The position numbers were made by a program, and so were the translations under genes. This document shows positions 22,293 to 33,893 of a stretch of DNA of 64,000 nt, piece by piece. The notes under the pieces are model-generated. The model was not told where the DNA came from. It ran no database searches and worked only from the letters and a program-made list of their open reading frames with translations. Positions within the stretch are counted from its first letter, which is position 1; each line of letters begins with the position of its first letter. Source of the DNA: Benincasa hispida (lineage: Eukaryota > Streptophyta > Magnoliopsida > Cucurbitales > Cucurbitaceae); the NCBI RefSeq assembly GCF_009727055.1, contig NW_024064458.1:672283-736282 (forward strand). Direction: 5' to 3'.

Positions 22293-24117
22293 TGTTGGGA
22301 TGGTAGCAGCACGCAACAAAAGCGACGAGGATCGATAAGCACTCTAATTGATTAAATTTGGCAGAAACGAAAACATACTCAAATAGAATTTAATGGGTTT
22401 CAAGACATACCTTTGAAGAACCGTTGAAATCTTGATTTCTAGCTGCTAAATCCTCCAAATCTTTGTGCAGACCACCACAAGATCTTCCCTACTATTCTCT
22501 TGCTGCTCTAGATTTATTTGTGGGACTCAAAATAAGCTGGAATCAAATGGAACTTAGAGAATACTCACTGCAACAGCCCAATGAAGAACACCCTCTTCTC
22601 ATGAATTTCCAGCTAAAATTCTTTTGGTTTCCTTGCTCCAAAATCACTCCAATCTCTTCAATATATTGCAGACTATCATGCAATGAGATTTGCTGCATGG
22701 GATGCAGCTCATGTTTGGAGTTATTGAAGCTTGAAGATAATAGGTTGTTTGTGAGCTACTTTGAAGATGAAGTTGAAAAATCACATTTTTCTTTTTGTGT
22801 AATTTCTTTTTCCAAAATCCAATTTTGATTTTAAAATCACATTTGATTTCTAAAATCAATATTTATTAATTCTACAAATTAATTTTCTAATAAAATTAAT
22901 AAATAATTATTTAAACAATTTAAATAATACTAATTAATTTAATATCCAATATTAAAATAATTTTACAAAAATCCATCTTCATATATTTAAATCATTTCTA
23001 AATATATATTCTCCAATTCTGCTTGATCCTAATTTGAACGTTTCAAATTAATTTATCACGCTACTCTAGAGCTAATCCATTTTCGAGCTAGTAGGGGGAC
23101 CTCGTGGACCTACAGATCATAGGCTTCAACGATCCGAGATTAATCGGCTAAACTCATTAGACCGATTTAACGCCCATTCGATAACTAATGGGTCACTCCA
23201 CTGAAGTTCATAGTTGAACTTCCCTCACTGTAGATATATTATGTCCACTCGATATAACCATAATTAGTAAGTCAACCCTTCACATGTTGTTCGTAATAAC
23301 AGCTGGGTCAAATCTCTGTTTTACCACCGAAATTACCTCTTTTTCTTTAAGTTCCAACTAATCCCCTAATGAACAATTGTTTTGTGATCCAATCAAAAAA
23401 ACCGAGTCCCTCTCAGGACAATGAGAGAGTTGGGGCGCAAGTTCAAGACCCAGATGAGGACTTAAGGGAACAACCTCTCTACTATCCCTAATAATGGGTA
23501 AAACTGAATTCCATCTTGCACCTTATGTCCCCAGCTATCTATCGAGTCTTACCCATGAAATGGGTGGTTTATTGAGTCAGCACTATTGAGCCAACCCTCA
23601 CCTATTTAAATCTAAGGATAATTTCAAATAAACAGGAGTTCATAGTTAGCTCAAGATTAAGGTCAAGTTACCTGGGTCATTGCTTTAAAATAATCAGTCT
23701 TAAATAGTAAACAGTGTTATAAAGTAAGAGTGACTAATTTTGTGGTTTATCTTGTACAAACCCTTTTACACTAGGAAATCCCACTTCTCACATCCCAACA
23801 TGAACGAATTAGGGTCACTTTGTTTGTAGCACTTTACCACTCTTTGTAACAACTACAGAGCAGACCACATCCAATAGTATTACCAGAATAAGGTACCCAA
23901 TCTTATTCATATCCTATAGATAATTTTGACTATTTACTCGAACCTGATCCACCTTTATGTCTCCACATAAAGTTCAAGTACTCATTCAATAGTCAAGAGA
24001 CTTTTAGGTTTATTGGATTTCTCATAAGCAATACATCTATTCAATAACACCTTATTAAACTTTCAGAATAAGTTCCATTATTTACATACCATGAGTTTTG
24101 GGACATAAAACCCAACA
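22293..24117 (-). mobile_element. Intact Copia LTR shared by gag-only elements 3 and 4
   Basis: The ends are TGTTGGG at 22293 and CCCAACA at 24117; length 1825 bp, without nested insertion. It has element 3's primer site on one side and element 4's polypurine tract (24118 onward) on the other, so it serves as the 5' LTR of one copy and the 3' LTR of the next. Such a series arises by recombination between LTRs. The conserved central block (about 23.1-23.8 kb) is shared with all Copia LTRs in the window. Confidence 0.88.
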
Positions 24118-24775
24118 AACTCCCACTTGGACTAAAACTCTAGTGATAACCTATATATCTGATATATAAGATCGAGTTTCTAAGTTTTATAAAGAAATAC
24201 AATGAACTAGGGTGTCCCATACCCATGGTTTACCAATTAGTATCTCTATACCTGATATTTCTCCCACTTGTCCTAGATTATTAATCCAATATTCCTAGTC
24301 CTACTAGATGATTCTCAAACATTGTAGCCGAGAGAATCATTATAAACATGTTAGTATACAATAGGCTTTTGAATAAACTATATAGGATTGCATCTCAATA
24401 ATGGCCAGAAAGCACACTTTCCTCCCACTACATTGAGGTACTCTCAACTCTTTGAGTAAGATGCATGTGACCTACCTTAACAACTCCTTGTTAACAGTCA
24501 GATCTGGAAATCTTTAAGCATTCTATACTTTGATCTAGCTGTTTTTAAATATTTGAATATTTGCAAATGGCATTTAACAATTTCATTTTTAACAGAAGTT
24601 GCTAAAAAAAACACATAATTTTTTAAAATGAACATTTCATTTATCACAAAAATATATACAATTTGTTCTTTTTCACAAGATTTACAAAAGCAATAAAAAC
24701 AAGTAGCAATTTCTACCACTAGATGAGTTGAGCAAACGGTCCCAGGGACTAGTTAGCCTATTTATCTTGCTCTAC
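24118..24775 (-). other. Noncoding post-gag tail, gag-only Copia element 4
   Basis: Collinear with 18199-18865: polypurine tract next to the LTR, CTAGGGTG/TGTCCTAG arms (imperfect here), RNase H remnant MILSATMFENHLVGLGILD at 24291-24343, and the conserved AT-rich block before gag. This is the third copy of the tail and shows that the gag-to-tail junction is inherited. Confidence 0.78.
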
Positions 24776-25107
24776 TCTCTTCTTGGCAAGATACTGAGGG
24801 TAGTTTCTCCTTCAGTTCTCTTCTTCGTTGTAGTGGAAACATTTCCCTTTATCTGCAACGTTATCCGTTCCTTTCTTTCCAACAAGTTTCTTCTTCCCTT
24901 TCCCTTTGCCCTTCTTCACAGGAATACTCTTATTCTTTGAAGAGGAGGCAGCATTAGGCTTGGAGGATGTTCTTCTCTTCTCGGCAGTAGTAACATTTAC
25001 TTATGACTCCATACCCTTTGTTCTCAATATTGTCTGGTAAGACTGTAGCTTATTCAATAGAGTAGTCAAGCTGTATTCTATTTTATTCATCGATGCATCT
25101 GTACAGA
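24776..25107 (-). pseudogene. Copia gag C-terminal fragment, element 4
   Basis: The minus-strand sequence encodes the gag region around 'LTTLLN', the Lys-rich linker and the knuckle, with stops (one after the 'TKGMES' region) and two Cys to Tyr changes (CFHYNEEE, NYPQ). It stops at 25107, exactly where an Athila-like LTR begins. The cut falls after the ACAGA that element 3 continues past as ACAGAATTGC, so the rest of gag was separated by that insertion. Confidence 0.82.
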
Positions 25108-26660
25108 TGATAACAAGTAGAAATACAAGTTATTTATACTGTTTTATTTAGATATTGTAGCTAAAAGAAAGAAAAGTTGCATCGATAGTATACAAATTGG
25201 CTAAGAAATGCGAAAATTATGAAATGTCGTCAATACACCCACTAACACCATTGTGATGGTAGAATAGAATGTTTCAGTTTCTGTTTTGCAGGAAATCAGT
25301 CACCGCATGCATTCGAGACTCAAAGATAAAATAAACAATGCTCTACGTCGCATTGCACCCATCAATAAAAAACGAAGAGATAATCAACGCAATGACGGCA
25401 CATGCGACAATCGATCAAGAGCTCTAGCAATCGATGCAATTTCAACCGCATGCGGTAATAAAAAAAAACACCTCATGTGGCGATGGATCGAAGATGTAAA
25501 AAGGAACGCATTTGCGGACGATTCTGACAAGTGTACACTTTCAGTTGTGCATTTTTAACGGGTTGATTGCATAATAGTAGGAATTTCTCATTTCGCCATT
25601 TCACGAACTACCATAACTATATAATGGGAACCACAGAGTCAAAGAGCGAAGCCTCGCCTATAAATAGCATTTGCAAATTCACTGGAAAAATATACATGTA
25701 TACATAGAGACGTGTATATACTGATTTTGAGAGAGAGTCTGGTCTGAAGCGACTTACAGAGTAGATCCGGGCGAACCACAAGACAAGGCCGAGAGGTGAG
25801 TCTCCGAGCAGAGAATCCTTCCAATTCCCATAACTGAAGCTCTGTGCGAAGGTCAATTCTACCGGGAAAGCAAGCTTGAGAAGGAAGCTTTCCTCTCCAC
25901 CACTTCCACACACCGACAAGCACTATCTTCATTCGGAATCTGTGTCAAGACGTTGACATTCTTTCTGTATTTGTTTATAATCTCTATTTCATCATCTGTA
26001 TTCATCTTCTCTAATCTTTCATTCACAACATGTATTAAACGCTTAATTTTAGAATTAAATGTTATGATAGTCACCATTGTCATCTCTCTATCTCTTCCGG
26101 TACATCCATAATCCATTTTCTCCATGATGTGTTCCTAATCCCATAGGTAAATAGCAAGAATTAAGCGAGTGAGTTAATTTGTGTTAAGGAAATAATTAAG
26201 TTTAGCTAAAGTATGCTCGACAGCATCTTCACCCGTCAGAGCAAAAGTGAAGATGTTATTCCGCCTATCGAGAAAGGTTTGGAAGAATGTGTTAACTAAA
26301 GCAAGAAGTATTTCTAGAGATGGAAACAACCTTGCGTTCATCACGTTCATCCCTGTTTCACCATAGTGATATGGGAACACGGCCGATCACCAAGAGGTGT
26401 ATGCTAAGAGAAAGTAGAACCTTAGTTGCATCTTTAACGCAATTAACAAACTTGCGATGTTTTACTATTTACTCTTTCTCCTTCTACTTCATTCATGAAA
26501 ACTTGCCATCGCATACATCGATTCTTTATACAACTTCACAGTCAGTCTCGACCTCAGTATCATGTATCATGTATCTTGTATCTTGTATCATATTAGTCTA
26601 GGATTTTATTTTATCAACGCAATTTTATTTCATCGCAATTTATATTCCTGTAACCACCAT
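25108..26660 (+). mobile_element. Athila-like LTR (TGATAAC family), 3' end lost
   Basis: It starts TGATAACAAGTAGAAATACAAG, the same start as the LTRs at 47885 and 58160, and follows them for most of their length, including GGTCACCG-like and TAAGTCTC..GAG blocks. A TATA box is at 25659-25666. Similarity fades around 26640-26680, before the conserved GTTCGACC block and the CATCA end. The left target duplication would be ACAGA (25103-25107); no matching right copy was found, so it is truncated. Short reading frames in it are not conserved genes. Confidence 0.75.
25659..25666 (+). promoter_or_regulatory. TATA box of Athila-like LTR
   Basis: TATAAATA in CGCCTATAAATAGC, at the same place as the TATA boxes in the related LTRs at 48376 and 58721. 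Confidence 0.6.
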
Positions 26661-28162
26661 TCTTTATTCATTGTATCATATTAGTGGAATTTCCTAATGT
26701 TTTGAGCGAATGAATATGAAATTGCTTTTTCTTTTTTTAGGGTATGTAAAAAAAATAAGAAATCTTTTGTTTACTCAATTAAAAAATAGAAAATGGTACC
26801 TTTTTTGTTCAAAGAATAAAAATAAATACACGGGTTGATGGTTTATATGCCTCTCCTGGCTCCTCTTGGCCATTTCTAGCAAGATTTGCCACTTTCCAGC
26901 AAGTTTCAGCGCAAAACTAGCGAGATTTTCATCCTTAGCGAGATCCACCTCTTTCTTATCTCACTTATTTTCTTTTCTCGCTCTCGCTTTCGCTCATTAT
27001 GGTGAGCTGCTTGCTTATTTTTCCCAAGCAGCTGCCTGTTTACGCACCGATTCCCTGTTTCAACTTCAAAAATTTAAGAAACGTTCTTCTACAAACTTGT
27101 TTAGAATTGAGTTAAATTTCTTACTTTAAATTCTCAGCTCCAAATTACTTGTAATTTGGCTTGGAGCTTCCAATCCTCACTCCGAGCCCTGATTAATCCG
27201 AGAATTTACCCCTTCTGCAAATTCTTCACTTTTTGTTCTTCTCCCCATGAGATCTTTCTCTTTCAATAGGTTCTCCCATCTTTCAAATGGGACCAATCTC
27301 ACTTAATTTGCTCAAGTCGTTCGTGAAAATCGAGCTTCTGAAGTTCCTCTTCCTTTTATACTTCCTACCGCCTCCCATGTTCATTGGTCAAACCGCTACC
27401 TCATCCAGCACCTAGTGCTTCCGACCAATTCCAATTACTGAGTTTCTTCAATTAATTTGTTTTTCCTTCTCTTCCTTCGTAACCCTCATTAGGCCTTCAC
27501 CTCATAGCATAACTTTAGCATGCATCGAGTTTCAACGCCTTGTGCACATCGCATACTCCATCTTCTAGCACCCAGCGCCAACGTCTAACGCCCAACACCT
27601 ATCGTCTAGCGCCCAACGTGTATTGTATAGCACTTGCCGTGCAACTCATCGTCTAGCGCCCAGCACCTATCATCTAGCGCACAACGCCTATCATCTAGCG
27701 CTCAATGTCTATCGTCTAGCACTTGTCGTGCACCTCATCGTCCAGCTCCCAGCACCTATCGTCTAGCGCCTAACGTCTATCATCTAGCACTTTACCGCAC
27801 GATCGCCTACCACATCGCTTAGCTCTGTGCATTTGCCTACCACCTCATCGTTTTTAGCTTTTGAAATTCACTTTATAAATACCTTTTCATCACATTTTGG
27901 TGCATGCATATTCTTCAATATTTAAAGCAAGAAATCATAACAAACTAATATTTATTTCCTTACACATAAAAACTTTTTCATTGTATTTTGGTGCATGTAT
28001 ATTCTTATATATTTAAATAAAGAAAATCAAACTAATATTTATTTCCTTACATATAAATACTTGCATGTTCTTAGTTATATATGACATGCAAGAATAGCAT
28101 AGCAATAATGATCTTACATATAGATAAGATACACGCACAAGCCTAGTTATATAAATTAAAAT
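26661..28162. other. Repeat-rich unassigned region, probable LTR debris
   Basis: No coding sequence is supported. Bases 27555-27800 are degenerate tandem repeats with a core of about 20 bp, ATCGTCTAGCGCCCAACG. A direct repeat of about 85-90 bp follows: copies at about 27883-27969 and 27973-28056 share 'TTTTGGTGCATG' and 'ACTAATATTTATTTCCTTAC'. A TATAAATA at about 27873 precedes them. GC-rich repeats followed by a TATA box resemble the U3 of the long solo LTRs, but no LTR ends were identified. Confidence 0.5.
27555..27800 (+). repeat. Degenerate ~20-bp tandem repeat (ATCGTCTAGCGCCCAACG)
   Basis: Around ten imperfect copies of CTATCGTCTAGCGCCCAACG-like units. CpG sites are frequently changed to TpG or CpA, as expected for methylated DNA. 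A Ser-rich reading frame through it (SSSAQHLSSSAQ) is a by-product. Confidence 0.75.
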
Positions 28163-28163
28163 A

Positions 28164-29195
28164 GGGAAAAATATCTTTTTAGTCTCATAGTTTTAAAGAA
28201 TATGTGCATTTGGTCTTTGTGGTCTCAATTCGCCCATTTTAGTCTCTCAGTTTTACAAAATAGGTTTAAAAGGTCTTATTCTCTTTTTCTAAACTAATTA
28301 GATATTTTTATATTCTTTTCAATTTTATTATGACATTTATAAATAAAAAAATATATATTTTCTCTTTTATCTCTCTTCTCATCCACTCTCCACTCTTCTC
28401 TCTCCTCCCCTCCCCTTCTTCCATCATGGTTCCCAACTTCCTAGTTCCATCTCTTTTCTCCCTTCTCCAATAGATACATTCCCTTTGGCCTCTCATTTTC
28501 TTTTATTCTTCGAACCTTCTAAACATTCATGAGGTAGACCATGTTGTCAAGTAGTTTTAAGTTTCATGAGAATATTTGTTCCCTTATTAATTATTTCAAC
28601 AAGTTACTGATCATTTGAGCTATCAGATTTGTACTATATAGTTTTAAAATAAGCAATTCTTGATACAAATGTAGATCACAAAATTGTACAAACTCTTTGA
28701 AATATTCATATAAAAACTTTCGATTTTATTTTTTTGTTCATGCCAATGGTACAAAATAAAAAACAAGTTCTTGTCACGTTGTTATTTTCGAATTCAATCG
28801 TGGTGGTTCGCGAGATCTCTAAAATTCCTTTCTTCTTGATCGACTTCTTGAAATAAACGCTCTACTATTGAAGAAAATGGATCAGTAAAGAGGGAAGAAT
28901 GGTGAAGGGAAGGGAAGAGCGAGAGAAAGAGAGAAGAATCATGGAGAGGGAAGGAGAGAGAAGAATGAGAAAGATGAGTGAATAGGAAGTGAGGAGAGAG
29001 AAAATATATTTTTATTTCAAAATTTCAAAATTTAAAAGAACGTAAAAAAAAAATATCCAATTAATTTAGAAAACGAGAAAAATAATCTTTCCAACATATT
29101 TTCTAAAACTAAGGGACTAAAATGGCCAAATTGAAACCTTAAAGACCAAATGCAAATATTCTTGAAAACTTACTTACTAAAAAGATGTTTTTCCC
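28164..29195. mobile_element. Mutator-type MITE with ~300-bp terminal inverted repeats
   Basis: The left end (28164) reads GGGAAAAATATCTTTTTAGT. The right end, on the other strand from 29195, reads GGGAAAAACATCTTTTTAGT. The arms pair over roughly 300 bases: about 80% identity by eye in the first 150, then a matching CT-rich stretch (left 28370-28480, right 28880-28990 inverted). A perfect 9-bp duplication ATTAAAATA flanks both ends (28155-28163 and 29196-29204). Long TIRs plus a 9-bp duplication are the hallmark of Mutator-like elements. The 1032-bp element has no transposase, so it is non-autonomous. The ~380-bp centre shows no recognisable gene. Confidence 0.88.
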
Positions 29196-29204
29196 ATTAA
29201 AATA

Positions 29205-31620
29205 TTTTGAATTGATAATATACTATTGATTATTGATGAAAAAATAGATCTCTTTCATTTTTTATTCGAAAACAATGATTGGAAATTAAGAAGTTATGAA
29301 AAGCTAAAATGTAGTATGTATTTTTTTTTCTTAGTATGTGATTAGCAATTCAAAATCTTAGTCTCACTTTTTGAATTTTATAAAATTATTTTTCGGTTGC
29401 TTAAATTTTTTGAGGGTTTGGATTTGTCTATGTTTTTATAAGTTGAGTGAATTCATTTAATTTGATAACTAAAAGCAAAAACGATAGTCATAAAAAAACT
29501 TATAATCAAATATAAATTTTTTTCATTTATCACAATTAAATTTCGAAGAAAAATCTTTCTTCTCGCCATTAGATATATTTGTTGAAATATATATAATATG
29601 TATGCATGATGTGTGTATGTATATGTATATATAATAGATGCGGAGGTAGCAGATGATTATTATGTTTGTATAGTATTCATACATATTTAAAGTATGAAAG
29701 TAGAGCAAAATAGAGCATCTCTTTCATTCTAAACAAAATCATGCATATTATTCTTCTATATATATAACTTCCTCAACTTGGTAAAAATTCTCTGCTCAAA
29801 CTTATCCAAACATCTTACATTTCACAATGACACATAACTACATATATCTCTAAAAGTTGGGTCTTATCTGAAACTCTTTCATCTGAATTCAAACTCAAAC
29901 TTTTTCTTGAGAAAAATTTTAAACACTTCTACCGATAGCTTTAGGAGTAGATGATAGAACTAAATGCGGATCGTTGTGTCCTGGAGGAACCCACTAGCTT
30001 TAAAGCTTAAATGATGCAACCCCAATGGTAAATTGTAAGAAATTAGTTGCTCCCGAAGATTTACACAACACTTAATCCCTGACGTGCGCTCGATGGAGAA
30101 AGGATTTAATTTTGATGAAAAATAGCTGAAAATTAGTAACATGAAAATTAAAGAGGATGAAGAAGATGAAGAATTAGGGTTTCTGTGCTCTATCTTCTCA
30201 TAACCAAATTAGAGAGATTCAAAAATGAGAATTAATTCCATGAATTATTGTTCGAAATCGCCTAAATAATCAAAACATTTTTAGAAATTCATTTTGAAAA
30301 TGGTTACAAAACAATAAACTTTTTCATAAAAAAAAATAAAGAGTAATGTATTAAAAAGTTATTTCTTTTTACCCGCAAGCATGGTTACTCGAGCCATAAC
30401 TTGGAGTAACCAATAAAATTGTAAGATACAAGTAATAAAAAAATCCTAAATTTTGTCTTTCGTTTAAGAATATACCCTTATTCTTGAAAAATTGTAGCGG
30501 TATATTTACTTTTAAAAATGTTTTAAAAACTATTATTCGGGTAGAAATTTTTAAGAATGGAAAAAAAATTAGATCCCAAGGTAGTGTAAAAACTATGGAG
30601 AACCATAATACGAATGGAACACTAATACGTGGTTCCAAGTCACTATCTCAATCATTTAAAGTCATTACAACACGGTCGTTCCAACTCCCAATTTTCATCC
30701 AACACTTCAAAAGATTTGTACCCCAATGGATATATTTTTCGTGTTTATTGAGAAATAAATTACCTATACAAGAATATGATTGCATTAGAATCATCGTTCA
30801 ATTAAATAGATGAAAATCATCCATTAATTTGACTATACTAGAATTTAGGAAGAACTCTTCACCTAAAAAGAAGAGAAAATATTACATTTTATCACATATG
30901 TCATAGGTTAGACTTTTAATAAAGGATGTTTTTTCAAAGAAAAAAATCAAACATATTTTTTCTTATGATTGAATCTTGAACTCCCAAAGATTTTGATCTC
31001 TCACCTTAATAATTCTATAAAATAGGACTCTAAAATATTTCTAGATTCCTCTCTAGGAAATTTTCGGTAGGAAATTTTAAGGAAAACGTGCATGAAAACA
31101 AACTTCTAAGAAAAAGGATTAAATTTTTTCTTAAACAACCCTTATCAGGAAAACATTTTACAGATTTGAAATAAACTTGAAAATGTTGAACTTATTAGAG
31201 AAATACTACTAAAACAAAGCAAAATCGATGTAATAGGTAAAGTTACATTGACAAAATATAAAACTTAATAAGATAATTAAAATTTTAAACTCCAACTTTT
31301 AAATTCCTTAATGTATGTGTTCACAATTTACAATATTACTTATTGTTTTAAAAGCATGTTGACTAAGGTATGTTTATTTGTTTCAATAAAAAGGAGTATG
31401 TAAATATGCAATTAAAAGAAAATTTTCTAGATGATAAAAGAAAAGAGATGAAACTTGGTTAAGTAATGAGAATAATAGAGTGATTAAGTATGAATTAAAT
31501 GTGGAATTGGGAGAAAAGTATTTAATATTTCTTTATATATAAATTAAAAGGAATTATTTGTTAAAGTATTAACAAAAGAGGATAATTTAACCCTATAGAG
31601 TGGGGTAATCAATTTAAAGT
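29205..31620. other. AT-rich region without recognisable feature
   Basis: Low-complexity AT-rich sequence with homopolymer runs. The longest frame (about 30484-30813) lacks any domain, codon pattern or homologous copy in the window. No LTR ends, TIRs or RNA genes were recognised. Confidence 0.5.
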
Positions 31621-33893
31621 AGCTGCTGGCAAAATTTTTAAGGAGAATAACAAGATGCTGGCGGTGCATATAAGGTAGCAGATTGTGAAGATCGTTGTTC
31701 AAAAATTCATCGTGAAAGTTTCCAATTTATTTCATAAATTCATAGAAAATTGAGTCAAGAAGACGACCTAGGGCTGCCGGAGTGAATCTCAATCGGAAAT
31801 ATGGTGAAAAATGGAAAAGACTTGAAGTTGGTCTGAATTTGGGCAGTTTCGAGTAAGTTGTGGTTTTTTGACGACTTTGAGCTGTAGACAAGAAATTAGA
31901 AGTTGAAATTTTGGGGTTTGCACGAAAAGAAGTTTATTAACAGTTTTCATGAAGGATGTTCATGCAAATTATGGATGAAAATTGATGAATTTGTAGGTAA
32001 ATAGAGGCTATATGGGAATTCAGTTAAAGCAGAGTAGGGGTAGTTTTGATAGCTTATTTTGAAGTATTCGAGGTACTTTAAAGCTGGAAATCCTCAGGTC
32101 AGTAAATTAAAAAGTTGTCTATGAGTTTAATGCAAGAAATTTGATGGAATTTGGTCTAGAAATTGATGAATTAAGGGTCGAAAGCTATAAATGCTTTGGT
32201 CATGTATAGTTCTATACTCGTGGAGAATTTGAAGAATTTCTCTCAAACCAGATCATCAATTAGGATATTTTCTTCCTGAAGCTTGAAGATAATTGAATAA
32301 GAAGAACTTCAAGGGCTACTTAAGGAGAACGAATTTGGAAAAGCCATCAATTTTGAGGAAATTAGTGGATTTGCACAAAATTTCGCTGAAATAGAGTAGT
32401 CGGGGTTCAATCGAAATTTTTAGCTATTGGGTAATTTGTGAACTCTAACTTATTGGGTATTTTAGTTTAGAGGTAGTTAATTAGTTCTGTAGAATAAATT
32501 TGAGTGGTTTTGGGGTTGAATTGGATGAAATCGAAGCTTAAAATCTTGAAAGAAACTGTCGAAAAACAGAACAACTTGCAGAAAATTGGTGGTCTTGGAA
32601 GAAGATGATATGTGTTATATTTTGCCCGTCATCAAAATCCTTTTTTTTTTTTTTTTTTTGAGATTTAATGTCGTTTAAATAATTTGGAGCAATATGTTTA
32701 AGAATATCTTTGCACTGAAGGGAGAGTTAAGGTTTTTTTTTTAATTTGTTTGAATAATTTAAAGGCTATGGATGCTTAAACCCTAAAATTTGGCCATTTT
32801 GGGGATTATTTGGGGGTTAAAAGAATTATGGTTAAATGATAGTTGTTTATGCAGTGTTTGGACTAGATAACCATAAGTGAATAATGTGATTTTCAGGCCA
32901 TGTTCAATTAGGAGAGGCTTATAAATCCGAAGGATCGATCCGGAAATTGTGAGTAACAAAACTAAGTGTTTTTCAAATGTTTTAGCAAGCACATATCTAC
33001 TTAAAAGTTTAGAATCATGTTTGCCTCATTTTATTGTATTCTTAAGTAGTTTCCAAGCAAACTAATCTTTCAAAGAGCTTATTAATGCATAATCATTTTA
33101 AAAAGTTTATGAAAGCATGATTCTAGTATTTTCACACTTTATGTTTTAAAAGCATGTGTTAGAAATTCATGATCACATGATAGAAAAGTTAAGCACATGT
33201 TTTATTTATTCATGCTTTTAAGTATACATGTTTTACTGTATGATTATTTATGATGATTATGTTAAATCCGATACTGAAGGACTTAAGAAGGTATCTGGGT
33301 AGTAGTACCTAAGGTATGACGATACTTAGTTATTACCACATGCATGTTGGTAGAGTTGACTTTAGTACTGTTGAGATTAAACCATGCCAACTAAGGATTG
33401 ACATTGAGGAATTGAGCAAAAGGGTTCTCTCTCAACTAAGGATTACATTTGTTATGTTTTTCAGAGATACTATGTTTTAAAATGTTTTAAGTATGAGTTT
33501 TCTTGCAAGTTTTAGTTACAAGCATGATGAATATGTTTTATTACTCACGCACTGGGCGAGTAGCTCATTCTTTCAAATATTTTCCGTTTCCCAAGTAGTG
33601 GTCATCTTCCCAGAGGTTAGCTGCCTTGTTGTTCTGCCACTCAAGGACTCGAGTTAACAGTTCAAAGTCTAAATAGAAGTTTTAGGAGTTTATTTTGTAA
33701 ATGTCTGTACATATGTGTTGCTTATATTAGGGATATTGATGTATATTGCATCCACTGGACTCTGTACCTATTAATATGATGCAGTTATGTGGTTGTTGAT
33801 CCCTAGTGTTATAAGGTAACTTTTAAAGTTTTATTAGTTTGATGAATGTTATATATGTATTCTAGGGATTTCTAAGCAGGTTAAGAATGTTAG
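31620..33893 (+). mobile_element. Divergent long LTR related to subfamily B, ends not resolved
   Basis: From about 31760 (CTAGGGCTGCCGG) to about 33690 the order of blocks matches the downstream half of the solo LTRs at 42863 and 60606. These blocks are a single GATACTGAAGGAC...GAAGGTATC unit at 33269, 'ACCTAAGGTATGACG', 'TTGAGCAAAAGGGTTCTCTC', the 'ACTCACGCACTGGGCGAGTAGCTCA' type block, and 'TTTCCCAAGTAG'. The upstream promoter half is not recognisable and the terminus is cut by the Copia LTR at 33894. Older than the other copies. Confidence 0.6.

Noticed and set aside
22463..22828. 121-aa frame partly repeated at 13265-13492
   Set aside because: Both lie at the same place in the two LTRs of one gag-only element, so similarity is expected. 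There is no domain and the copy at 13.3 kb is shorter and altered.
30484..30813. 109-aa plus frame in the AT-rich region
   Set aside because: No domain, no homologous copy, low-complexity surroundings and a competing minus frame on the same bases.
32641..32660. Poly-T run as the poly-A tail of an inverted LINE or SINE
   Set aside because: No LINE/SINE body or target duplication was seen nearby. The other poly-T runs (53485, 54105) are likewise inside an LTR element.
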